64,000 nt of DNA from assembly GCF_030272615.1 (NCBI RefSeq), contig NC_081413.1, positions 563,334,010 through 563,398,009 of the forward strand, given 5' to 3'. Within the stretch, counting starts at the first letter, position 1, and every line of letters begins with the position of its first letter. Origin of the DNA: Cryptomeria japonica. Lineage: Eukaryota > Streptophyta > Pinopsida > Cupressales > Cupressaceae. The notes under the pieces were generated by a model. The model searched no databases and was not told the origin of the DNA. It saw only the letters and a program-made list of their open reading frames with translations. Shown here piece by piece: positions 54,360 to 64,000 of the stretch. Made by a program: the position numbers and the translations under genes.

Positions 54360-55075
54360 AACCTAGAGGAGGAGGTCAAATGTTTTACCCCCACCAGCAC
54401 CGAGGAGCTTTGAATCATGTCTCGAGACAAGTATTTGCACAGTATAAGAGATTGCCTCACAGACAAAACTAAAAAATATTGGAGTCCTCATGACTTTCTC
54501 TAGCTTGATGCATCATTGAGAAAATGTAGAGGATCCAATAGTTCAAAAAGTTCAAGGGCAAAATAGTCAAAACTTCAGCAAGATGCAAACATTTGATACT
54601 TCAAAAAATCATCCATCATGTGTTGTGAAGTTGTTTAAGTGAGCAATGTTTATTCCCTTGATTGTTGATTTTTTTGTTGGGTAAGATGTTCTGAGTTTGC
54701 TGCAAGTTTTTGATGTTCTGAATGTACTACAAGTTTTGATCAATGCTGCCCCTAACTAAGTTTTCCTCTTAATGTGGATATGTATAGTGATTACCAAGAC
54801 ATGGTGGGATACAATGAAAGGATATGTGGATAAACTAGGATAGTGACTACACTAAGTATGTCCTGGATAATGTGATAAAATGTCGAACGATGGCCGATAG
54901 TGCTTGAATATGGATATAACGGCTTCTTAAGATAGATAAATAGAGGAGCCGTCCTCTCACAATAGTTCCTGTTGCCAGGTTTTCACCAGTTGTTTTTATT
55001 GTACCTTTTTATTTTTGCTTTTTCTTAATTTTTTTATTTTTTTTATTTTTTCGACTTATTCGTGCATTAGACTAC
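54360..55075. other. Spacer between pol and PMD genes of D
   Basis: The 3' ends of pol (minus) and PMD (plus) converge here. The region has T-rich runs (55005-55050) mirroring the A-rich stretch after pol in E1. No ORF recognised. Confidence 0.6.
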
Positions 55076-55732
55076 TCAAGTGTAGTAGTTATTTAGATGG
55101 ATTATGTTAGTGGGTTCATCAAGCACATCTCCTTTTGAAGTTGTTAGCTAATAAGCACGTGATCCATAGGTTGATATGATGACATAGGGACCTAACCAGT
55201 TAGGTTCAAATTTCCTTTTCTTTTCCCGATCCTGCTGATTTCTAGGATTTTCCTTGAGTACTAGGTCACCAATTTAAAAAATTCTAGGAATGACCTCGTG
55301 GTTGTAGCTTTTGCACATGCGTTTCTAATATGCTTTGAGGTGAATGTAAGCATGTTGGCTTCTTTCATCTAGAAGTTCTAGCTCTTGCAGTCGGTTGACT
55401 TGATACTCTTCATCTGGAATTAGGTCTTTCAAAGAGACTTAGAGAGATGGAATTTTTACCTCCAGTGGTAAAATTGCTTCTGATCCATAGACCAAGGAAT
55501 ATGGTGTAGCTCCCATAGGTGTGTGAATGCTAGTTCTATATGCCCAAAGTGCTAGATTGAGTTGTACATGCCAATCTTTGCCTGCATCATTCACTGTTTT
55601 CTTTAGGATTTTCAATATTGTTTTTTTGGATGCTTTTGCCTAACCATTCCCCTGTGGGTAGTAAGGTGTAGAGAAATGATGTTGGATTTTGAATTTTTCA
55701 TATAATTCTTGCACATCTTGATTCTTGAAAGG
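55076..55732 (-). pseudogene. pol: Integrase C-terminal part of element D
   Basis: It ends IIHLNNYYT then TGA at 55076. Upstream come the GPY-like region, the YRVNRLQELELL counterpart and LVYGSEAILPLEV. At 55640-55642 a TAG stands where YPQGNG is normally followed by Gln. The next codons read AKASKK, so the catalytic Glu of the DDE triad is Lys. Several further stops. Confidence 0.7.
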
Positions 55733-56877
55733 TCATCCATTATTTGTGATGATGGAACTTGGAATGTCATATCTGTAGATTAGATAATTAAGGATAAAAG
55801 AGGCAATTTGTTTCCCAGTTATTGTGGTCATGGCGACTGCTTCAATCCATTTGGTAAAATATTCTGTTGCAGTTATAGTGAACTTGTGTCCATTTGAAGA
55901 TGAAGGATGTATTTTTCCGACTAAGTCTAGTCCCCACTGGCAAAAGGGCCAGGATGTTGTGAATGGCTGCAGTTCCTGTGCTGGTGTATGTATAAGATTG
56001 CCATGGATTTGGTATTTAGGACACTTCTTTGCAAAATGATAAGAGTCTTTTTCCATTGTCAGCAAGTAATATCCCATTATTAGAAGTTTTTTAGCAAGAG
56101 TAGGACCACTTGAATGTGTGCCATAGATACCTTCATGAAGCTCTTGTAAAGCGGAGTCAGATTCATTACGATCAAGACAACAAAGAAGAGTATCATCCAA
56201 ACCTCGACCGTACAAAGTATCAGTAGTGAGAGTATAACGGGCGGCTTTCTGGATAAAGTTGCATTTTTGGTTTTGGGATAGGCCAAAGGGTAGGATATTT
56301 CTTTTAAGATAATCATATATCAGTCCGTATAACAGAGAGTTAGAACCGGTCAAGGCATAGATAACATGGGAATCATAATGGTCATAGGCTGGGGAGAACA
56401 GTTGCTCTACCAGAAACTCGTAATGACTCTGTTGCTCTAGAATTTGTAGTAGTGAAGCGATAGTAGCCATTGCATTAGTTGCTTTGTTGTCCAACCTTGG
56501 TATTTTCTCAAAGGTGATGTGTACAAAATATTGTTTGAAATCATCCACCATTCACTTGTATGGTAGCAGCTTATCATCCTTTGTCTGATAGTCATTATTG
56601 ATTTGATTGATGACTAGTTGTGAATCTCCATAGACTTTTAATTATGTGATTCTCCATTCCACAACCATTTTGATGCCTATAACCAATGCCTTATATTCAG
56701 TAACGTTATTTGTGTATGGAAACATGAGCCTATAAGATCTTGGTATGGTGTTCCTGTCAGGAGTGATGAACAGAATGCCAACACCTGAGCCATGTTGAGT
56801 ATAAGATCCATCAAAGTAAGGGTCCATTGTTTGGTGGAAATAACAAGAACATCTCTATCTATAAATTCAATCTCCAT
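55733..56877 (-). pseudogene. pol: Archaeal-type RNase H and integrase N-terminus of element D
   Basis: Frames 56642-56877 and 55733-56551 encode an extra RNase H (YFDGSYTQHGSGVGILFITP, then VDDFKQYFVHITFEKIPRLD and NKATNAMATIASLL). The HHCC zinc domain and start of the integrase core follow (HEGIYGTHSSGPTLAKKLLI, CPKYQIHGN, WGLDLVGKIHPSSS). A second RNase H is diagnostic of the Tat lineage. One zinc-ligand Cys is Tyr. Frameshifts near 56552-56645. Confidence 0.75.
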
Positions 56878-57040
56878 TAGTTGTTTTCTAGGTAGTGGTG
56901 CTTCAGCTAGTTGATCTGCAATTTCTTGTTCCTTGATAGGTCATCACTCTGTGTAGTGGATATCAAATTCACTGAGAATCATGACCCATTTAGCCAATAT
57001 GCCTGTAAGAGCTGCTTTGCTGAGCAAATATTTGAGAGGA

Positions 57041-57382
57041 TCAATTTTTGTGACCAGCTTGATTGTGTGAGCTAGCATGTAATGTTGAAACTTTTGAGAA
57101 GAAAATAACACTTTCTAGACAAGCCTTCTCAATGAATGCATAGTTGAGTTCATATCCATTTAATGTCTTGATGATGTAATGGATAGCTTGTTCCTTGCCT
57201 TGTTGATCTTCTTGTGCTAATAATGCTCCTAGTGATATATCTGTTGTTGAAATGTAGAGAATAAGTGGTTTCCCTGCTATTGGTGGTACTAGAACTGGTG
57301 GCTTCATCAGATATTGCTTGATTTGACAGAATGATTCTACACATTTGGCTTCCCATCTGAATGGTACATTTTTATGTAGCAA
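57041..57382 (-). pseudogene. pol: RT-linked RNase H of element D
   Basis: 113 codons, HKNVPFRWEAKCVESFCQIK to YISTTDISLGALLAQEDQQG and YIIKTLNGYELNYAFIEKAC, matching E1 43732-44172. The RNase H Asp region is TTDISLGA. A frameshift follows near 57115. The shared TGA (56941-56943) lies further on, before the extra RNase H. Confidence 0.7.
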
Positions 57383-57461
57383 ATAGTTGAATGGTACTTT
57401 TATCTGCTAGTTGAGTGATGAATCACCTAATTGACTGGAGCAATCCTTGTAGAGATTTGAG

Positions 57462-58268
57462 CTAGCTGATGTTCTTTGGTGGTGGCATCTCCATTATGGC
57501 TTGTACCTTCGCTGGATCCACTTCAATACCCTTAGCTGAAACTATGAAGCCTAATAATTTGCTTGAGGTAACCCCGAAGACACACTTCTTAGGGTTGAGC
57601 CTAACTTGAAATTTTTCCAATGTGTCAAAAATCATTTCTAAGATGCTTAGATGTTCTGCGTGGGTAAATGATTTAGCTAGTAAATCATCCACATAGTCCT
57701 CCATGAAGGTATACATCATGTCATGAAAGATTGTTGTCATTGCCCATTGATAAGTTGCCCCAGCATTCTTTAAGCCAAAAGGCATGACATTCCAATAGTA
57801 TGTTCCCCAAGGATAGGTAAATGCTATTCTATCTTGATCCTCTAGGGCTATCTTGATTTGATTATAGCCTAAAAAATCATCCATTAGTGATAGCACTGCA
57901 TGGCCTATTGTGAGGTCTACAATTATGTCAATACTGGGCAAAGGAAAGTCATCCTTTGGACAGGATTTGTTGACATCTCTAAAATCAGTGCATATTCTAA
58001 TATTGCCATCTAGTTTAGAAACTGCTACAATGTTGGAAATCCATTCAGCATAGTCGATAGGTCGAATAAATCTGACATCTAATAGTTTCTTGAGCTGAGC
58101 TTTGACCATGAGTGCTACATGTGGATTCATCTTTCTCAATTTTTCTTTGACTATCTTAGCTCCTAGAGTAATGGATAAGTGATGCATGATTAACTGTGGA
58201 TCACTCCCGGGCATATCTGCATATGACCAAGCAAAATCTGATTTTCTTTTCTTTGAAAAATTGGACAA
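57462..58268 (-). pseudogene. pol: Reverse transcriptase of element D
   Basis: 268 codons covering fingers and palm: WISNIVAVSKLDGNIRICTD, FRDVNKSCPKDDFPLPSIDI, SLMDDFLGYNQIKIA, MPFGLKNAGATYQ and an intact YVDD box (MEDYVDDLLAKSF), then LNPKKCVFGVTSSKLLGFIV. Unlike E1, the catalytic box is preserved, but the flanking frames are broken (TAG near 57462 and a frameshift near 58210-58265). Confidence 0.8.
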
Positions 58269-59240
58269 ACTCTGATCTTTCTTCTTCTGTCAAAGATTTT
58301 GCAAGGTGTATATTTTTGGTTGCTTCTGTAGTACCAATGTTGATTGATTGAGTGGGCTCAATCAATATGGGTGATCGCTCCTGATAATGTTCAGGAAGAG
58401 GGTCAAGTCTCCCATCTTTAGGTGCCTTAAAAAGGTTTTCACCCCCAGATGCATCCTTTATTTTTATTTTTTTGTGATCTATTGCTGCCATTGACTGGTT
58501 TTCAGTAGTAGATCCTTTATTTTGTTCATTTTTGTGACTGAGAGACTTGGCACTCCCCTGATTATAGATGTCATTACTTTGTTCACTGATAGAGTCTGTT
58601 TCTGGGTTAATAGTACACAAGTAATGGATAATGGATTCATCATTTGGGAAGATTGGTATTTCATGAGTTTCAGGTTCGTGCCGGTCTATTAGGTTAGGAA
58701 AGATAAGTGGTAAAGAATCATTAGGTGGATCAAGTTCAACTACTGTAAGTGTCAGGATGGAGGTATTATCATGTTTGGCTAAGATATTAAATAAGTTAAT
58801 GATTTTGTCGAGGTCTTCGATGGTATCATCTTCTGTGTAGACTTACTCGTAATGTTGCTGCTTGTTTTCCGTGGTGTCATAGATATTTTGTGGACCAAAT
58901 TCAAGTAGTATAGGTTCTGTGCCATGTTCATCTTGAGAGATGGGTGTATGACTGTCATTTTCAGCAACATCTTCAGTAACATTAGAATAGCTACCCCATT
59001 CATAGTCATTTGAATCAGTTTCAGAGGTATTATCCTAGATTCTGGCAGTGCTGTGGATGGGTATGTTGTAGGGTGAAAACAGGTCTTTGATGATTGATAC
59101 AAGTCTGATAGTTTTCTTTGATTCTGTGTCAGATCCTGCTTCCACTCTTTACATTTGTTCATATACCGTCTCTCCTTGGGGAGGAATGATGTTATCAGGA
59201 GGTGATTCCTCTTTTTCAGATACTGGTTCTTGAACATGAT
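58201..59240 (-). pseudogene. pol: Acidic linker between G-patch and RT of element D
   Basis: Frames 58201-58620 and 58779-59237 match the acidic region of E1 (42033-42860): SLTEEERSEFVQFFK, IKDASGGENLFKAP, PILIEPTQSINIGT. No enzymatic motif. It is split by frameshifts. Confidence 0.6.
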
Positions 59241-59394
59241 GTACTTCTGTGGTAGATGCTTCCTTCTTTTGATTTATGGGTTTCTTTTGATGTTGCCTTA
59301 GTTCTTGATATTCACATTCTTTGCATATTGTCTCTACTGACTCAAATAGTGCTTCTTGCCATGAGTCCTCCTTGTATTTCTTCTTTGCTTTCCA

Positions 59395-59616
59395 CTAAGA
59401 TTTTTGGTATTTGCTTGGTGTCTTCCTTGGTGGTAGGATGTGTTCATAGCCCATTCCTGTTTTGTCTTTACTGAATTGTGAAGGAGGATCTAATGGTTCT
59501 ATGGTGCCTTCTTGACATTTGTCAATAGGTCCCTTGCCATCGTATCCCATTTGTTGCATGATCAAGTAACCTTTTCCATATAGGTGTGTTGGTATAGCTA
59601 CCTCCATACTAGCCAC
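59395..59616 (-). pseudogene. pol: G-patch segment of element D pol
   Basis: 73 codons with PTHLYGKGYLIMQQMGYDGK, GPIDKCQEGTIEPLDPPSQF and KTGMGYE, a G-patch-like pattern (aromatic/Gly residues around MGYxGKGPI). It lies between protease and RT as in E1. In-frame TAGs stand at 59848-59850 (shared with E1) and after QKS. Confidence 0.55.
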
Positions 59617-60006
59617 TTTGTCTTCTTCCTTATCCTTATATAGCCAACTAAGGATGTCCTTTTCCTTTGATTCATGTGCTAGAGTGCCTAGTTGGGTAAA
59701 TTTTCCATCAAACTTGGTGATGGGCTATGTTGCTTGATGTGTTGATGCTGTAGGTAACGCATGAGATTTAGGTGATGCTGGTAAGATCGCCAAACAAAAG
59801 GGTTCTAAAGAGTATTCTCCCATGCCTTGCTCTTTGATTTTCATTTTCTACTTGAAATCCATAGATAATGATTTAGACTTTTCTTGTTGAAGATCTAGTG
59901 CTAAGTAACTTTGTTTTTCTCTATTATGTGGAACCAAGCTGTCTTGGGCTGCCCCCATAGCATTACAATGTTGAAATGGGTTATGATCTACTGATATAGA
60001 AATTTC

Positions 60007-60537
60007 CTACCCATTGTAGGGGAACTTAACAAACTAATGATAAGTAGAAATTACTCCTTGCATTTCATGTATCCAAGGTCGACCCAATAAGATATTATTT
60101 GTGAGATCTATGTCTAAGACTTGGCACATAGTTTCCTTTTGTATTGGTCCTACTTGAATTGACAACATTACTGTTCCTTTAGATGATATCTCTTCATCAT
60201 CATATGCTTTGATAGTGATCTTTTTGTGTGGATCAAAAGATTGCTCAGAGAAGCCTAACGCACGGATAAGTTTCAAGGTACAGATATTGAGTCAAGCTCC
60301 TCCATCTATTAATACTCTTTTGACTCGATGCTTGTAGACTAAGACTTCAATATGGAGTGGAGTATTGTGTAGATGGCTTAATGAGATATTATCATGCTCA
60401 GAAAAGGTAAGGTTACGAGGCCCTATCATATGAGCCACCATGGCTTGGAATTTGTCAGCATCTAGATCTTGAGGTACATTTGTTTCTAGTAGTGCTTGTT
60501 CCAAGATGTCCTCGTGTTTTGGCGAAAGTTTTAGCAA
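60007..60537 (-). pseudogene. pol: Aspartic protease of element D
   Basis: VLIDGGA (DGG active site, typical of Tat protease) is followed by a TGA where E1 has Gly, then MKLIRALGFSEQSFDPHKKI, GTVMLSIQVGPIQKE and NILLGRPWIHEMQG. It ends PYNG then TAG at 60007-60009, the same position as the TAG at 41103-41105 in E1. Confidence 0.75.
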
Positions 60538-62534
60538 CTCCGTATAGATATTTGAGTAGGAGTTTTACGCAATTGACTGACTAGATCATATTGAATTTTG
60601 GGTATGGTATTTGTTGTTGACGTATGCCCCTTCAAGACATATTTTTGAGCTTTGGTTGTTACATTGACGGATTCATGTTCACGCTTTTCTTTGATTGTGA
60701 TGATGTTTACTTGATTGTCCTCGAATGATATATGATTGATGGTGTATTGTATATGTGATTGATACAAGCTCCATGTGTATTGTTTGAGGTTGAAGCTCCA
60801 TCCTTGTTGTAGTTTGGAAGAGGATTCTTAAAAGCTCCATGGTCACCATTTGTCTTGAGACCATCGACTGTTAAATCACCTCTATCAATCATGTCTTGAA
60901 CAATATTTTTTAGTCTCATGCAATCATTTGTTTGATGACCTTTATTGTGATGAAAATCACAAAAGTGTGAGTCATTCCACCAGGGTGGTTTGATTTGCGG
61001 TTCAAAGTTGTTGATCGCTGGTAATGAGATAATTTTGTTTGCTAGGAGTTCTCTGAATGCTGACTCCAATGATTGCCCTAGTGGTGTGTAAACTTGTTTT
61101 GGAAAGTTGTTGGTGTTACCTCGTGAGTTTGTATTAGGTCCTCGATTGGTGTTATTGCTTTGGGTATTGTTGGTGTTGTTTGTGTTGAGTTGATCTTGAT
61201 TGGTAGTTGGTGCATAATTGTTAGTACCTTGGTTAGCACCTTTAGGATTCTTTGTAGCTTGAGGATTACCTGACAACGCTAGCACTGGTTGCTTGGATTT
61301 TGGATCATTTGATTCGTTTCCTCCTTCATTTCTAGTGTTTTTATTTCTGGTCTAGAATCTGGATTTGTCTAAGTTGTTGTTGTTTGGGTTGTTGTAGTTG
61401 GATGAATTTGTTCCTTCTTTGAAGAATTTCAATGTTCCTTTCTTGACACATGCCTCCTCTACTTGGATGCCATTTTCAATCAATTTGGCAAAAGATGGTA
61501 TGCATCAAAGTTTGAGTATGTAACTCATCTCACTATTCAAGTTGTCAATAAAAATTTCCATCTTTTCCTTTTCAGGCACATCTCAAGGATATCTTGAAAC
61601 CATACATTGCCAACGTTGAAGGAATACCATGAATGTTTCATTGTTTTTTTTCTTGGTGTTACAGACATCTAGCATAGTGATAGCATGTTGAATGTTGTAA
61701 GAATATTGAGTTATGAATTTGTTGACTAATTCATCGAATGATCTGATAGGAGGTGTGATTTTGGATAACCATTCCATTGTTTGTCCTCCCAAGCTTCCTG
61801 GGAATAACCTCATTAAATATGTGTCATCATGGGTGAAATCAAGACTCATGGTACAAAATTCCCAAACATGATCACGAGGATCACTTTTCCCATCATATTT
61901 GTCAAATTTGGAAATATCTAAGTTTGGGGGAAAAGGTACCATGTTTAACCATCTGTCAAAAGGGTAAGGAAAAATTTAGTCAAGTAGTATCGTATTATTG
62001 TCCCTTGTTGCATTCTTGCATTTGTCTTTGCAACATTTTCATTTGTTGAGTGACAGAAATCAAAGGTGCATTTCCCTACCGAGGGAAGAGTTCTTCCCTT
62101 GCATTGTTTCAAAATTGAAATGGTGTGTGTTGGGGTATGTTTTTCTTAGGGATATTTTGCTCGGGCAAATTCTGTTAAGGTAGATTTTTCTCAGGTATGT
62201 TTTGCTCAGGGTCATGTGCTTCCTCCTCTCTTTTTCATTCTTCATAGTCATAATTTTGAGATCTTGTTCTAAATATGTCAGTGTCAAAGTTATTAGGAAG
62301 TTTAACTCCTTTTCTTGTGAGCATGAGTAGATATTTTTCTTTGTCATTTTCCATGAGTCTTTCCACAAGTTTTTGAAATGAAGAGCTTTCTTGGCACTCT
62401 TGGAGGAGTTCCTCAGAAATTTCGGTGTCCTCTAGATTTGGACCCTCGAAAGGATTTGATAATCTTCGATCCATGCTAGATTCTGGTTGTGTTTCACGTT
62501 GTTTGTTTCGTTGAGAGTGAGTAACAATAGGCAT
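60531..62534 (-). pseudogene. gag: Gag of element D
   Basis: Start ATG 62534 (MPIVTHSQRNKQRETQPESS), adjacent to the ORF1 stop. The capsid core at 61583-61942 has KFDKYDGKSDPRDHVWEFCT, LGGQTMEWLSKITPPI and QYSYNIQHAITMLDVCN. The tail at 60707-61285 carries the knuckle CDFHHNKGHQTNDC and MIDRGDLTVDGLKT. It is broken by TGA at 62235 and further frameshifts. About 80 percent similar to E1 gag by eye. Confidence 0.8.
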
Positions 62535-62537
62535 CTA

Positions 62538-62927
62538 GTAGAAGCTTTCTGTAACAAAGGGAATGAAATCCTCTTTGATGTGTTGCTCATGGGTTGGTGG
62601 TTCAAATCATGGTATGTTGTAAGTGATGCACTCTTTGGGGAAGATAGCCAGATTGATCTTTCCTCCTTGATTGAGGCGTTGACTGAATGCTGATTTTTGA
62701 CAGAATGGTCTACTCCTCAATGGTTCCTTGTCAAATTCGTTGGTTTTGTCTTGAAGATACAAGCGGATATGATGAAGGAATGTTCGATGCGATTTGAAGA
62801 GTTGGCGATTGATGTATAAAAAATTATTCCATTTGGCAAGTTTCAAAAAACTGGGTTGTTGTTTCCTCAACTTAGTGTTATGATAAATACTCTTTCTTCT
62901 CAGAATATGAGGATTAGTCATGCACAA
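62538..62927 (-). pseudogene. ORF1 of element D
   Basis: Starts MCMTNPHILRRKSIYHNTKL and aligns with E1 ORF1 along its length (basic N-terminus, FLHHIRLYLQDKTNEFDKEP, GGKINLAIFPKECITYN). One in-frame TGA at the position of Arg in E1 breaks it. Its natural stop TAG (62535-62537) directly abuts the gag ATG. Function unknown. Confidence 0.6.
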
Positions 62928-63384
62928 GTGATCAATGGTTTCCTTTGATTTGTTTTGGATTTAGTTAGCTTGTTTTGGAAACTCAAGTTTTATTTTATCA
63001 AATGAAGGTTTAGATGCTCCCTTACAACAAAGTGCACCAAATGATATGGAATATGAGCTTTCCCGATATGGAAACTCGATTTGACAACTTGGAGTTTTAA
63101 AACAAGTGTGTTTTTGGATAGAAATCCTTTTGATTTAAAGGACCTGTTGATACTTGTAATGATGTTTCCTGATTTTGATAGGAGAGATGTATTTTCCCTT
63201 GCGACTAGTTTTCAGATTTTAACAACTTTGTTTTATGGAGAACTTGCTTTGAGAATAGGTTTTGATACTCTATTTTGATTTTCTATTTGATGAAGTTTAG
63301 GCTGAGGAAGGAAAGCTTCGTAAATTGTTTTCAGATTTTTCAAAAATAGCCTCTATTTTGCCCCCAGTTTTCTTGGTTTTTGCT

Positions 63385-63749
63385 ACACGCTAAGACAGAA
63401 ACGCAAAGCACTATAGAATTTCCTCAATGTGCTAGAGAATAGATTCCACGTGCTAAGCTGCCCTCTGCGACACGCTAACTGGTTTGCTTTGATTTTATTT
63501 TGGTCTAAAAGACTATGCACTAATATGGGCCATTAATGCACTAACTATTGGTCTCTACGCGCTAATTTTTAGTCTTCACGTGCTAAGTTGATGCTTCAAT
63601 GCACCAGACTGTTTTCAAAAAGCACCAAGTTTAAATTGCTAGTTTTGGATTTTGATGAAGTGCTAAAGTTCAGACTGAATGTGCTAAAGTGAAGTTTGAG
63701 TGTGCTAAAGGATGATTTCAACGCGCTAATAAGTTTCTCTTACATGCTA
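63385..63749 (-). repeat. Octamer array in sense leader of D, 21-bp phased
   Basis: On the plus strand the motif appears as ayGCGCTA, so it reads TAGCGCRT in the sense direction. Starts such as 63385, 63406, 63427, 63448 and 63515, 63536, 63557, 63578, 63599, 63620 and 63658, 63679, 63700, 63721, 63742 are 21 bp apart. Many copies are CpG-decayed. Confidence 0.8.
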
Positions 63750-64000
63750 AATTGCCCTGATAGTTTGACTTAGTTGTTTTTTTGCAATTTTGGAACTTTA
63801 TTTTCAATGATGATGGATGATTTTCTGAAGTAATAAATGAAAGCACGACACAAAAGAAGCAACCATTTTGCTTAGTCTAAATAATGAGTGTATGTTCTGT
63901 GAGGATGTGTTCAAATCCCCAATGTTTTAATAGGTTTAGATACAACAACATGCAATTCAGTCAGAATCTTTATTCAAAGGTCATAAGTAATATCATAGCC
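63750..64000 (-). other. Sense leader of D between the arrays
   Basis: Aligns with E1 37000-37250 in reverse (gggctatgatatta, taaaacattggggatttgaa, agaacatac). No ORF. Confidence 0.7.

Larger units (their letters stand above)
31477..64000 (-). mobile_element. Element D: Tat/Ogre-like Ty3 element with antisense PMD gene, split by E1
   Basis: The minus-strand order is leader array (right edge), ORF1, gag, protease, G-patch, RT, RNase H, archaeal-type RNase H, integrase, then the antisense PMD gene, 35-bp repeats, [E1], octamer array, polypurine tract and 3' LTR (31477-33001). The 5' LTR is beyond the window. It is more decayed than E1: most ORFs are broken. E1 inserted into its antisense leader at 34066 with AATAT duplication. 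Confidence 0.85.

Overview
This window is plant nuclear DNA made almost entirely of nested LTR retrotransposons. I see no host gene, rRNA, tRNA gene or CRISPR. The long, AT-rich, multiply nested insertions suggest a seed plant with a very large genome, possibly a gymnosperm. The taxon is inference only.

Layout. (1) 1-4338, minus: Ty3/gypsy element A, 5' part only (LTR, tRNA-Trp primer site, leader, frameshifted gag). It interrupts copia element C1 (4339-7327, minus: protease, zinc knuckle, gag, LTR). (2) 7358-29472, plus: chromovirus-type Ty3 element B, with gag, protease and RT on the left and RNase H, integrase and chromodomain on the right. It is split by C2 (10462-25925, plus; 5-bp duplication ATTTT), a pol-less copia-like element. 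C2 in turn holds the related minus-strand element N1 (10958-18344) in its 5' LTR and a solo LTR S1 (23838-25002) in its 3' LTR. C2 and N1 share coiled-coil/four-zinc-knuckle ORFs, a long ORF I do not recognise, and multiplied polypurine tracts. (3) 29473-31231: AT-rich DNA with nothing recognisable, then a truncated copia LTR (31232-31476). (4) 31477 to the right end, minus: element D, a Tat/Ogre-like Ty3 element. It is split by E1 (34067-52394, plus), a complete 18.3-kb member of the same family with two 1471-bp LTRs and a perfect AATAT target duplication.

The D/E1 family is the most interesting part. Each copy carries, on the sense strand, a small ORF1 whose stop abuts the gag start, then gag, protease, a G-patch segment, RT, RNase H, a second archaeal-type RNase H, and integrase. 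Between pol and the 3' LTR, on the opposite strand, lies a plant mobile domain (PMD) gene with its own conserved TATA box, a 35-bp tandem repeat and a long leader. Both the sense and the antisense leaders contain arrays of an octamer (consensus TAGCGCRT) that always reads in the direction of the downstream ORF. The sense-leader arrays are phased at 21 bp with unrelated spacers. The antisense-leader arrays follow a 21-21-18 rule, giving a 60-bp unit in both copies.

E1 looks young: by hand count about 13 differences between its LTRs. Yet pol has eleven premature stops and a 2-nt loss at the RT catalytic motif, while ORF1 and gag are open. Four pol stops and one PMD stop fall at the same codons in diverged copy D. 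This suggests a family mobilised in trans, or unusual decoding.
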